Shown here piece by piece: positions 20,412-27,936 of a stretch of DNA of 64,000 bases. The stretch covers positions 1-64,000 of the forward strand of contig CAMFHP010000010.1 in NCBI GenBank assembly GCA_945952225.1, in the 5' to 3' direction. Position numbers and translations under genes: made by a program. The stretch comes from an uncultured Myxococcaceae bacterium. GTDB lineage: Bacteria > Myxococcota_A > Polyangia > Polyangiales > Ga0077539. The first letter of the stretch is position 1. Each line of letters opens with the position of its first letter. The notes beneath the pieces were generated by a model. That model ran no database searches. It had not been told where the DNA came from and was given only the letters and a program-made list of their open reading frames with translations.

Positions 20412-21077
20412 TCACTCGTCGGCGGGGCGGCGGAGGCGGAAGAGCAGCGCGAGGTCGGACAGCGCGAGCGCGAGGAGGAAGGTCACCACGAAGGGCGCCC
20501 ACATCATCGACTGCGGACGCGCGCCGTCGACCAGGAGCCACGTGGTGCCCGACACCCGCGGGTCGAGGCGGTTGTGGACGAACGCGCCCACGTTGGCGTA
20601 GCGGCGTCCTGCGGCGTTGAAGGGGATCAGACGACCCTGGAACTCACCGCGCGCGAGCACGTCGCGGTTCTCGTCGGAGACCTGGACGTAGAGCGGCGGA
20701 CGTCCGTCGCGGCCCGCCACGGGGAACACCAGATGTTGCCCCGGCGCGAGCACGCGCGAGTAGGTCACGGCGCCGGCCATCGAGGGGCGCGCGCGGAGGG
20801 TCACGTAGCGGTTGAGATCCGCGGGCGAGGGCGCGGCGGTGATGCCGTCTCCGAGGTCCGTCGGTGTCGACGACGACATCGCGTAGACGAGGTCGTCACG
20901 GAACTGCGCGGCGAGGGCGAGCGAGGTGACAGCGACGGTGACGAGGAGCGCGTTGAGCACGCGGCGGCGGGTCTGCGGCGGGGCGGCGAGGCCGACGAGC
21001 ATCTCGTCGACGACGTCGGCGCTGCCGGGCGGCGGCGGCGCGGGAATCTCGTGGGAGGCAGTGGTCGCGTTCGACAT
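20412..21077 (-). CDS. Two-pass membrane protein, unknown
   Basis: 221 residues. A basic cytosolic N-terminus leads to a first membrane helix (VLNALLVTVAVTSLALAA, about 40-58). A soluble part of about 130 residues (YVTLRARPSMAGAVTYSRVL, LYVQVSDENRDVLARGEFQG) is presumably periplasmic. A second helix (APFVVTFLLALALSDLALLF, near 200) leads to a basic end. The ATG at 21077 is preferred over an earlier in-frame ATG (21107). Family not recognised. It lies 95 bases after the TPR-like gene, in the same direction. Confidence 0.65.
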   Translation of the reverse strand: MSNATTASHEIPAPPPPGSADVVDEMLVGLAAPPQTRRRVLNALLVTVAVTSLALAAQFRDDLVYAMSSSTPTDLGDGITAAPSPADLNRYVTLRARPSMAGAVTYSRVLAPGQHLVFPVAGRDGRPPLYVQVSDENRDVLARGEFQGRLIPFNAAGRRYANVGAFVHNRLDPRVSGTTWLLVDGARPQSMMWAPFVVTFLLALALSDLALLFRLRRPADE

Positions 21078-21277
21078 CGGAAGTCTCCAGCTCGGACCGG
21101 CGATCATAGCCCGAGAAGCGTGCGAGGTGGGCGCTCCGACAACCGCCGTTGGCGGACCGTTCCAACCGCAGTGGGCAATCTTGTGATGCGAAATGTTGAT
21201 GGTTTTGCACGAAAGAATCGATTGGTCTTATGGACTGTGAGGGCCCATTGCTGTGCGCAGAAGGGAGTCGCGCTCCA

Positions 21278-21985
21278 ATGATCCTCGCGCTTCTCGGGAC
21301 GCTCGCCGGTGTGCTCACGACCCTCGCGGGCCTCGGCGGCGGCATTCTGTTGCAGGTCGCCCTCTCGCTCGCGGTGGGGCCGCACCGTGCCCTCGCGATC
21401 ACGGCGCCGGCGCTGCTCGTGGGCAACCTTCACCGCGCGCTGCTCTACCGCGCGCACATCGACCGCGACGTGGCCCGCGACTTCGTGCTCGGCGCGCTCC
21501 CCGGGAGTGTCGTGGGCGGACTCGCAGCGCTCGCGCTCCCCGTGTGGGCCGTGCACGCGCTCATGCTCGCGATGGTCTCGCTCGCGCTCCTGCGACGCGC
21601 GGGCGTGTGGCGCTGGCGCCCTTCGCGGGCGGTCATGCTTCCCGCGGCGGCGGGCATCGGCGCGGTGTCGGCCACGTCGGGCGGCGCGGGGCTGCTGGTG
21701 TCTCCGCTCATGCTCGCGGCGGGACTCACGGGCGAGCGTTACGTCTCCACGGTGGCCGTGGGCGCGGTGGCGATGCACGCCGGGCGACTGCTCGCGTACG
21801 GGCTCGGAGGGATGGTCACGCGCGAGACGCTCGCGCAGGGCGCGGTGCTCACGGTGGCGATCCTCGTGGGCAATGGCATTGGCGCTCGGCTCCGTCGGCA
21901 CCTCGATGCAGACGCGGGGGCGCGCATCGAGGTGGCCGTGCTCTGTGTGGCGACGGTGTGCGCGATCGCGGGCGTGGGGCGCTGA
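21278..21985 (+). CDS. TSUP (TauE/SafE) family permease
   Basis: 235 residues, about eight hydrophobic helices in two similar halves. Signature segments are LLGTLAGVLTTLAGLGGGILLQ near the N-terminus and AGIGAVSATSGGAGLLVSPLML at the start of the second half, the duplicated G-rich motif of TauE/SafE/YfcA permeases. The family moves sulfite, sulfonates or other anions; the substrate is unclear here. The ATG at 21278 with GGGAG ten bases upstream fits better than an earlier in-frame ATG. Confidence 0.85.
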   Translation: MILALLGTLAGVLTTLAGLGGGILLQVALSLAVGPHRALAITAPALLVGNLHRALLYRAHIDRDVARDFVLGALPGSVVGGLAALALPVWAVHALMLAMVSLALLRRAGVWRWRPSRAVMLPAAAGIGAVSATSGGAGLLVSPLMLAAGLTGERYVSTVAVGAVAMHAGRLLAYGLGGMVTRETLAQGAVLTVAILVGNGIGARLRRHLDADAGARIEVAVLCVATVCAIAGVGR

Positions 21986-21986
21986 G

Positions 21987-23066
21987 CTAGAAGCGTCCGG
22001 CGCCGCCGTTGCGGCACATCGCACACTCGGGGAGCGACGGCGTCATCGAGCACCGCGCGGGGCAGTACGGAACGCGGAGGAACATGTACGGCTGGCCCGA
22101 TCCGTTGTCGATCGCCTGGCACTCGCTCGAGAGGCCGCGCACGGTCATCTCGCCGTAGCCGCCCGTCGAGACGAAGCGCGCGCTGCACGTCGGATCGGTG
22201 CTCGTCCACGCGGGCAGCGGGGGCATCTGCTGGCGCTGTCCCGGGGTCATGTACCAGCCCTGCGTGCAGGTCTGCGAGACCACGCAGTCGCTCGCGGCGG
22301 GCATCATCGGATTGCCCGCGCGGATCGTGTAGCAGAGCTGAAACTGCCCCGCGCAGTCGACGGTGAGGTAGTTCGTCGAGAAGTTCGTGCCCGCCTGCGG
22401 ACGCGGCGGCGCCATGGAGCCCGGGTCCGTGGGGCACTGCGCGCGGCCCATCGCGTCGACCCACGTCGACACCGCGTACACCTGGTTGCCGGGGTACGTG
22501 ATGAAGCACGGCGAGAGATTCGTGAGCTCCCACTGGCCCTGCGAGAAGCACTGACACGAACTCGGTCCGAGGCGCGCGCCTGCCTCGGGAAGCACGTAGC
22601 CCTCACACGCGCTCCAGCGTCCGCCGAGCTCGTCGTACATCTCGCAGCGAGACATGCCATCGCGGCAGATGCCGCGGTTGCGGTTCGCGCGAAGCCCGGG
22701 CCAGCAGGGGCGCATCTCGCCGATGTTCGTGCACGCGCAGCCCTCGCGCGTGAGGTCGTCGGGGCACTCGGGAGTCCCGCCAGGCGGCGTGGGCGAGGGG
22801 CCCATGGCGCCGTCGGGACCGCAGTAGCGCGGCGGGGGATTGTCGGCCCAGAACGCGTCGGGGTTGGGCTGCACGTCACGCTGCGGACGGTCGATGGGCG
22901 GCACGTCGAGCGTGGGTGGCGTGATCGATCCGTCGAGCGTCGCGAGGTCGGCGCCGAGGTCGGTCACCGCCGCATCGACATCGGGCGTGATGACCTCGCC
23001 CGTGTTGCCTCCCGCGTTGCAACCCCACACGACCGCGAGTGGAACCAACCAACGTGCACGAAGCAT
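21987..23066 (-). CDS. Cys-rich secreted lipoprotein
   Basis: 359 residues. The signal peptide ends with LAVVWGC (Cys at about 16), a lipoprotein site. An Asp/Pro/Thr-rich linker (about 20-75) comes next. The mature domain has about 20 Cys residues (PECPDDLTREGCACTNIGEM, ICRDGMSRCEMY, SSCQCFSQGQW), which suggest multiple disulfides and an extracytoplasmic location. The C-terminus ends with CARCSMTPSLPECAMCRNGG-like Cys clusters. No enzyme motif is recognised. It abuts the TSUP gene end to end, and is divergent from the 23231 gene with 164 bases between starts. Confidence 0.7.
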   Translation of the reverse strand: MLRARWLVPLAVVWGCNAGGNTGEVITPDVDAAVTDLGADLATLDGSITPPTLDVPPIDRPQRDVQPNPDAFWADNPPPRYCGPDGAMGPSPTPPGGTPECPDDLTREGCACTNIGEMRPCWPGLRANRNRGICRDGMSRCEMYDELGGRWSACEGYVLPEAGARLGPSSCQCFSQGQWELTNLSPCFITYPGNQVYAVSTWVDAMGRAQCPTDPGSMAPPRPQAGTNFSTNYLTVDCAGQFQLCYTIRAGNPMMPAASDCVVSQTCTQGWYMTPGQRQQMPPLPAWTSTDPTCSARFVSTGGYGEMTVRGLSSECQAIDNGSGQPYMFLRVPYCPARCSMTPSLPECAMCRNGGAGRF

Positions 23067-23230
23067 GAGCGCGTCTCCGGAACAGGTCGACAGACGCGTC
23101 CGTTGTAGAGCGCCTGCGCTGCGCGTGTCGAGTCCGTGCGCGGTGCGCTCGCGCGTGGGCGTTCTCGTTCCTTGCTCCGCTCGCGGCGGCGACGCTACCG
23201 TGCGCGCGACCCGCTGCGGTCAGCAACACC

Positions 23231-25414
23231 ATGAAGCACCCTCGAAGCCTCCTCGTCGCCGCGCTCGCGCTCCTCATCGCCCCGGGGTGCACCGGCACGC
23301 AGCGCCCGCCCGGTCCTCGTGTCGTCACGCGCGCCCCTGCGAGCGAGGTCAATGGCACCACCGTCGCCGACCTTCAGCGCGACCTCGATGAGACCCCCGA
23401 CGGCGATGAGAGCCGCGTCGCCATTCGCGACGGACTCGCGCGCTACATGGCTGCACGCGGCGTCGAAGCGTTGCAGAGCGGCGACCTCTCGGGCGCCATC
23501 GCGAAGCTCCGCGAGGCGCTGGTGCACTACACCCCCGATGAGCTCGCGCGCGGAGGACTCCCCGATGAACTCGCACCCCTCGCGCGTGGTGTGCTCGACG
23601 CTGCCTCGTCGCGCGGTGACGAACCGCACGCGCTCGCCGCGGCCCGCGTGCTCCTCGCGCTGCGTACGCCCGATGCGACGGCGCGCGCGCAGTGGGACCG
23701 CATCCGCGAGTGGGGACAGCGCAACCGCCAGGAGTTTCAGCGCCCGTGGGTCGTCGAGGGCGAGCTGTCTGACATCTACAAAGAGATCGCGCGCATCGTG
23801 CCCGCGCGTGACGTGCTCGACGCCGCGGCGGAGCACATGGTCGCGCGCCGTCGCGCGGTGCTCGATGCACGGGCGATCCTCTCGGGCGGCCACGATGGCC
23901 CGCGGTTGAACTTCGACGAGGTGCAACAGCTCCGCGCGGGGATGCGCGTGGCCTCGGCGGACCTCGCGATGCTCTACCTCCGCGTGGGCGACGTGCGCGA
24001 GGCGGCCAACCGACTCACCTCGCTCGGATCGTCGAGCGAGTCTGCGGGGCTCGCGGCGGCGCTCGGGTCCATCGCACAGGGCGAAGGCGGCGCAGATGCG
24101 CTCTGGGAGCTCGCGCAGCGGCTCATGCAACCCGACCTCGCCGCGGCCGCGGGCGTGTGCCGTGAGGGCCGCCGCAGCTACGCCAACGACACGCGCTTCG
24201 CAGGCTGCCTCGCCGTGGCCGCGGAGCGCGACGGAGACCTGGCCCTCGCGAGCGCGCACCTCGAACGCGCCGCCACGCTCGGCACCGCAGACCAACGCGC
24301 GCTGCGCGCGGCCATCGAGGCGAGCCGCGGGGCGCTCGGACAGTCCATCGGCGGCGACGACCTGGGCACGGGACGTCGCGCGTACGAGCGCACGCGCTCG
24401 CTGCTCGAACGCTGGCGCACGCAGTACCAGGGGCAGGTCGCGCCCGTGCTCGAAGGCGAGCTTGAGACCCTCGCGGCGGACCTCGAACTCTCCGCAGGCA
24501 ACCTCCGCGAGGCCGCGTCGCACCTCACGCGTGCCACCGAGGTGACGCCGCCTTCGCGCGAGGCCTACTACCTCCTCGCGGAGATCGCGTGGCGCCATCG
24601 CGACGGCGCCGAAGCGACCGCGAAGCTGCGCGCGGGCCTCGCGCTGCCGCTGCGCGCGGATGAGAGCGACTCGCTGTTTCGTCCGCAGTACACCGTGCGT
24701 CTCGCGCAGGCCGCGGCGGTCGCGGGCAATCAAGAAGAAGCGCGTCGGCTGTTCTCCGAGGCGGCCACCTCGCTCGACGCGCTCGCGCGCAGTCTGGGAG
24801 AGCGTGGCCTCGCGGGGGCGATGCTCCAACGCGCGATCGTGGCCGATGCGCAGGGAGACTCGGAGGGCGTGCGCACGTCCCTTCGCGCGGCGCTCGACGC
24901 GGCGCCCGACGCGCGCGACGTGGCCGCGAAGGCCATCACGTTCTCGCTTTCGCGCGGGCGCTGGGCCGAGGCGCGAGACTTCTACCGCGCGGCCCGCGGA
25001 TCGCTCACGCTCGACCGCCCGTGGCAGGTGTACTTCGCGCTCTGGGGATCGATCGCGGCGCGCCTCGGGCACCTCTCCGACGACGGCGGCGCGCAGCGCG
25101 TGCTCGACGGCATCGCCGCCGACACCGAGATGCCCGCGTGGACCGGCCGCCTCGCGCAGCGCTACGCGAACTCCCTCGACCGCGCCGCGCTCATCGCTCA
25201 CGCGCGCACGCCGGGACAGCGGGCCGAGGCGCTCTTCTACGACGCGATGCTGAAGCTCGCCGCGGGCGACGCGACGGGCGCCGAAGAAGACCTTCGCGCC
25301 GTGCTCGCGACCGACGTGCTGCACTACTGGGAGTACGAGATGGCGTGGGAGATGCTCGAACGCCACACGCGTCCGGCCTCCGAGGCTGCGCCGACCGCTA
25401 CGCCTGCGCGCTGA
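23231..25414 (+). CDS. Large TPR-rich lipoprotein
   Basis: 727 residues. The signal peptide (LLVAALALLIAPGC) ends in a lipobox, so the protein should sit in the envelope. The rest is Ala/Arg/Glu-rich helix pairs with the spacing of TPR units (YLRVGDVREAANRLTSLG, ADLELSAGNLREAASHLTRA, AVAGNQEEARRLFSEAATSL, LKLAAGDATGATGAEEDLRAVL-like). Such lipoproteins often act in envelope or secretion assembly. Nothing here identifies the partner. Its end overlaps the convergent CBS gene by 17 bases. Confidence 0.75.
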   Translation: MKHPRSLLVAALALLIAPGCTGTQRPPGPRVVTRAPASEVNGTTVADLQRDLDETPDGDESRVAIRDGLARYMAARGVEALQSGDLSGAIAKLREALVHYTPDELARGGLPDELAPLARGVLDAASSRGDEPHALAAARVLLALRTPDATARAQWDRIREWGQRNRQEFQRPWVVEGELSDIYKEIARIVPARDVLDAAAEHMVARRRAVLDARAILSGGHDGPRLNFDEVQQLRAGMRVASADLAMLYLRVGDVREAANRLTSLGSSSESAGLAAALGSIAQGEGGADALWELAQRLMQPDLAAAAGVCREGRRSYANDTRFAGCLAVAAERDGDLALASAHLERAATLGTADQRALRAAIEASRGALGQSIGGDDLGTGRRAYERTRSLLERWRTQYQGQVAPVLEGELETLAADLELSAGNLREAASHLTRATEVTPPSREAYYLLAEIAWRHRDGAEATAKLRAGLALPLRADESDSLFRPQYTVRLAQAAAVAGNQEEARRLFSEAATSLDALARSLGERGLAGAMLQRAIVADAQGDSEGVRTSLRAALDAAPDARDVAAKAITFSLSRGRWAEARDFYRAARGSLTLDRPWQVYFALWGSIAARLGHLSDDGGAQRVLDGIAADTEMPAWTGRLAQRYANSLDRAALIAHARTPGQRAEALFYDAMLKLAAGDATGAEEDLRAVLATDVLHYWEYEMAWEMLERHTRPASEAAPTATPAR

Positions 25415-25814
25415 GCAGCGTGCGTGCGAGCTTCAGGTAGTCGTGCTCGGTCACGATGCCGAGGAGCGTTCCCGCGTCGTCGACGACGAGCACGCAGCCC
25501 GAGCCGCGCGCGATCATGAGGTCTGCGGCGAGCGTGAGGGGCATCGTGGGCGACACCGTGGGGAGGTCGCGCGACATCACCTCACGCACCCGCAGCGGCG
25601 GTGCACCGGGCGACCGCGCGGCTTCGATCACGGCGGCGTGGAGCACATCGCGATGGGTGACGAGGCCCGTGAGGCGATCGCCGTCGAGCACCGGGAGGTG
25701 TCGCAGCGTGAAGCGCTCCATGTTGTCGGCGAGGTCGCTCAGGGTCTCGTCTTCACCGAGGACGATGAGCGTGTCGGTCATGATCTCCCCCACGGTGCGC
25801 GGCGCTGCCTTCAT
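25398..25814 (-). CDS. Two-CBS-domain protein
   Basis: 138 residues containing two CBS domains (about 8-65 and 78-136): TVGEIMTDTLIVLGEDETL with RHLPVLDGDRLTGLVTHRDV, and VREVMSRDLPTVSPTMPL with GCVLVVDDAGTLLGIVTEHDY. CBS pairs bind adenine nucleotides and sense energy state, usually as regulators. It has no other domain. The ATG at 25814 is preferred; a GTG five codons upstream would add MTTAR. Converges on the TPR lipoprotein. Confidence 0.92.
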   Translation of the reverse strand: MKAAPRTVGEIMTDTLIVLGEDETLSDLADNMERFTLRHLPVLDGDRLTGLVTHRDVLHAAVIEAARSPGAPPLRVREVMSRDLPTVSPTMPLTLAADLMIARGSGCVLVVDDAGTLLGIVTEHDYLKLARTLLSAQA

Positions 25815-25885
25815 GCGGGCAGTGGTCACGCCGCGGGGGAGCGGCTGTCAAGCGTCGGTGAGGGAGGGCGGCGCCGCGAAGGCGG

Positions 25886-26554
25886 TCACGCGAAGGTGAA
25901 GTCGGCGATCGACTGGAGGCTGTTCATGTCGGTGCCCACCTGGGCCACGAAGGGCTTCGGCACCACCTCGTTGATGTTGGTGATGAGCCCCGCCGGGTCG
26001 GCGCTCACGACGCTCTTGAGCAGCGCGTAGAGCACGATGAAGTGCTGCGTCTCGTCGCCCTCGATGGTGCCCGCGAGGAAGCGGCTCGTGGTCGCCTTGA
26101 GCGACTTGATCGCGGTGTTGTAGGCCACGGCCGCCGCGCGCTCCTTGTTGGCCGCGAGGCGCAGCACGTTGCCCACGGAGGCCGAGAAGCCCGTGGGCGC
26201 GGTGAAGCTCACCGAGGCCTCGGTGACAGGCGTTCCGCCGATCGAGGTGATGAGCGACGCGAGCTGCGTGGCGTGCGTGCGGTGGTGGTTCTGCCAGTTC
26301 ATCGCGATGACCAGCAGGGGCGCCGAACTCGACGCCTGCGGGTCGTTCGTGGGCGGCATGCGGAGGATCCTCGCGCCCTCTTCGTAGGCCTTGATGGCTT
26401 CGTACTCGGCGGTGAGCAGCGCGTTGAGGGGCGTGATGTCGGGGTTGGGGCCCGCGGGCGTTTCGTCGCCGCCGCATCCCACCAGGGAGACGGAGCTCGT
26501 GGCAGCGAGGCCGCCGAGGATCGCGCGGCGCGAGAGCTTGTTCGGATCGGTCAT
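25886..26554 (-). CDS. Tat-exported ferritin-like lipoprotein, copy 1
   Basis: 222 residues. The Tat signal LSRRAILGGLAATSSVSLVGC ends in a possible lipobox Cys. The mature part is a four-helix ferritin-like domain with helix motifs AEYEAIKAYEEG, NHHRTHATQLASL, AANKERAAAVAYNTAIKSL and EGDETQHFIVLYALLKS (ExxH). Glu and His residues at these places could bind a diiron or other metal centre. No ferroxidase activity is proven. A GAGGAG ten bases before the ATG supports the start. It lies 18 bases downstream of the second copy, in one transcript. Confidence 0.85.
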   Translation of the reverse strand: MTDPNKLSRRAILGGLAATSSVSLVGCGGDETPAGPNPDITPLNALLTAEYEAIKAYEEGARILRMPPTNDPQASSSAPLLVIAMNWQNHHRTHATQLASLITSIGGTPVTEASVSFTAPTGFSASVGNVLRLAANKERAAAVAYNTAIKSLKATTSRFLAGTIEGDETQHFIVLYALLKSVVSADPAGLITNINEVVPKPFVAQVGTDMNSLQSIADFTFA

Positions 26555-26572
26555 GGTCACGGGTCTCCTCGG

Positions 26573-27259
26573 TCAGGACATCGGCAGCGCGGTGTATTCG
26601 AAGTCGGGCAGCGTCGCGAGCGAGTTGGTCTCGCCGGCGATCGCGACCACGGGGCGCGGGCTGATCTCGCTCGCCATCGTGGTGGCGGCCGGGCCCGGCG
26701 TCGCGACGCCCTTCAGCAGGAGGTACAGCACGATGAAGTGCTGCGCCTCGACGCCGCCGATCGCGGCCACGAGCTCCGCGGCCGTGTCGCTCGCGAGGCT
26801 CTTGAGCGCGTTCGTGTAGGCCACGGCCGCGCCCTTCTCCTTGTTGGCCGCGAGGCGGAGGAAGTTCTGCACCGTGCGGGTGAAGCCCGCGGGCGGCGTG
26901 AACACCACCGCCGACGACGAGACCGGCGTGCCCTGGAGGCTGGTGATGAGACGCGAGAGGCGCATCCCGTGGTCGGCGTGCTGCGAGCGATAGTGCATCG
27001 CGACGAGCGCCGCCGCGGGACCGAGGCTGCGACCCGGGTCGGCCATGTCGGGCGAGCCGAAGTAACCGACCGCGAGGTCGTAGGCCTGCTGCGCCTCGTA
27101 CTCCGCACGGAGCAGGGCGTTCAGCACCTGCACGTCGTTGGTGCTCTGCGCCTCTGCGTCACGCGAGATCGCAGACACCGCGAGCGCCGCGCCCACGCCC
27201 GCGAGGAGCGCCGCGCCCCCGCCGAGCGCGCCGCGCCGTGAAAGTTCTTCGTTCGACAT
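26573..27259 (-). CDS. Tat-exported ferritin-like protein, copy 2
   Basis: 228 residues, clearly paralogous to the next gene downstream. A Tat signal (SRRGALGGGAALLAGVGAAL) is followed by helices with RAEYEAQQAYDL, HYRSQHADHGMRLSRL, AANKEKGAAVAYTNALKSL and GVEAQHFIVLYLLL (ExxH). The second Cys lipobox seen in copy 1 is absent, so this one is probably released or membrane-bound by its signal. An AGGAGG lies about ten bases before the ATG. It is the first gene of the pair and is divergent from the cupredoxin gene, with 109 bases between starts. Confidence 0.85.
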   Translation of the reverse strand: MSNEELSRRGALGGGAALLAGVGAALAVSAISRDAEAQSTNDVQVLNALLRAEYEAQQAYDLAVGYFGSPDMADPGRSLGPAAALVAMHYRSQHADHGMRLSRLITSLQGTPVSSSAVVFTPPAGFTRTVQNFLRLAANKEKGAAVAYTNALKSLASDTAAELVAAIGGVEAQHFIVLYLLLKGVATPGPAATTMASEISPRPVVAIAGETNSLATLPDFEYTALPMS

Positions 27260-27368
27260 GCTCACAGTCCTCCTTGAGAAGAATCGCCCGGGCCTGAGTG
27301 GTCCGGGTTGGCGTTGCCGATTTTGTCGTCGCGACAACCCGGCGCATGATGGAGCATGGACCGCTGTG

Positions 27369-27854
27369 ATGGAACAGCGATTCAAGCCCCGGAAACACCA
27401 CATTCAGAAGCGCACGCTTCTCCCTACGATGCTCGCCGCCGCGTGGATCGCTTCGGCTTCCGGCTGCGGCGACGACACGCCCGCGGCCGCGACGACGCCT
27501 GCGCTCAACGGCTGCAACGACAGCGATTTCATCGATCGAACGGGCTCCAGCGGCAACCGCACCGTGGGCTTCGGCGGATCGAACGGCAGCGGTGCGTTCA
27601 CGTACAGCCCGAAGTGCCTCCGCGTCGCCGTCGGGCAGACCGTGGAGTTCGCCGGAGATTTCAGCGCGCATCCGCTCGCGCCCGGCGCCGGACCGATGGC
27701 CACCGATGCGGGCACCGCGGGCAACCCGATTCCACGGCAGGACAACAACTCGCGCTCGTCGATCATGGTGACGTTCCCCGCGGCGGGCGACTACCCGTAC
27801 TACTGCGTGTCGCACTACCTCGGCGGCATGGTGGGCGTGGTGCGCGTGCGCTGA
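27369..27854 (+). CDS. Blue-copper (cupredoxin) protein
   Basis: 161 residues. An N-terminal signal with a possible lipobox (LAAAWIASASGC) precedes a Gly/Asn/Thr-rich region. A plastocyanin/azurin-like domain then shows SPKCLRVAVGQTVEFAGDFSAHPLAP (His ligand) and the C-terminal FPAAGDYPYYCVSHYLGGM with Cys, His and Met ligands of a type 1 copper site. It should carry electrons in the periplasm. It is divergent from two ferritin-like genes and may serve a shared redox or metal function. This is inferred only from position. Confidence 0.85.
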   Translation: MEQRFKPRKHHIQKRTLLPTMLAAAWIASASGCGDDTPAAATTPALNGCNDSDFIDRTGSSGNRTVGFGGSNGSGAFTYSPKCLRVAVGQTVEFAGDFSAHPLAPGAGPMATDAGTAGNPIPRQDNNSRSSIMVTFPAAGDYPYYCVSHYLGGMVGVVRVR

Positions 27855-27882
27855 CCTCGCAAGTCCCTCTTCGAAACGAACA

Positions 27883-27909
27883 CGGCCCCGGAGATCGCTC
27901 TCGGGGCCG
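27883..27909. terminator. Hairpin terminator between convergent genes
   Basis: Perfect 8-base arms CGGCCCCG (27883-27890) and CGGGGCCG (27902-27909) with an 11-base loop that can partly pair (GAG/CTC). The hairpin lies between the cupredoxin stop and the stop of the convergent 688-residue gene. It is followed by TCGTTTG on the cupredoxin strand. Confidence 0.7.
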
Positions 27910-27936
27910 CGTCGTTTGCTCGTCGAGCGTGCGAGA

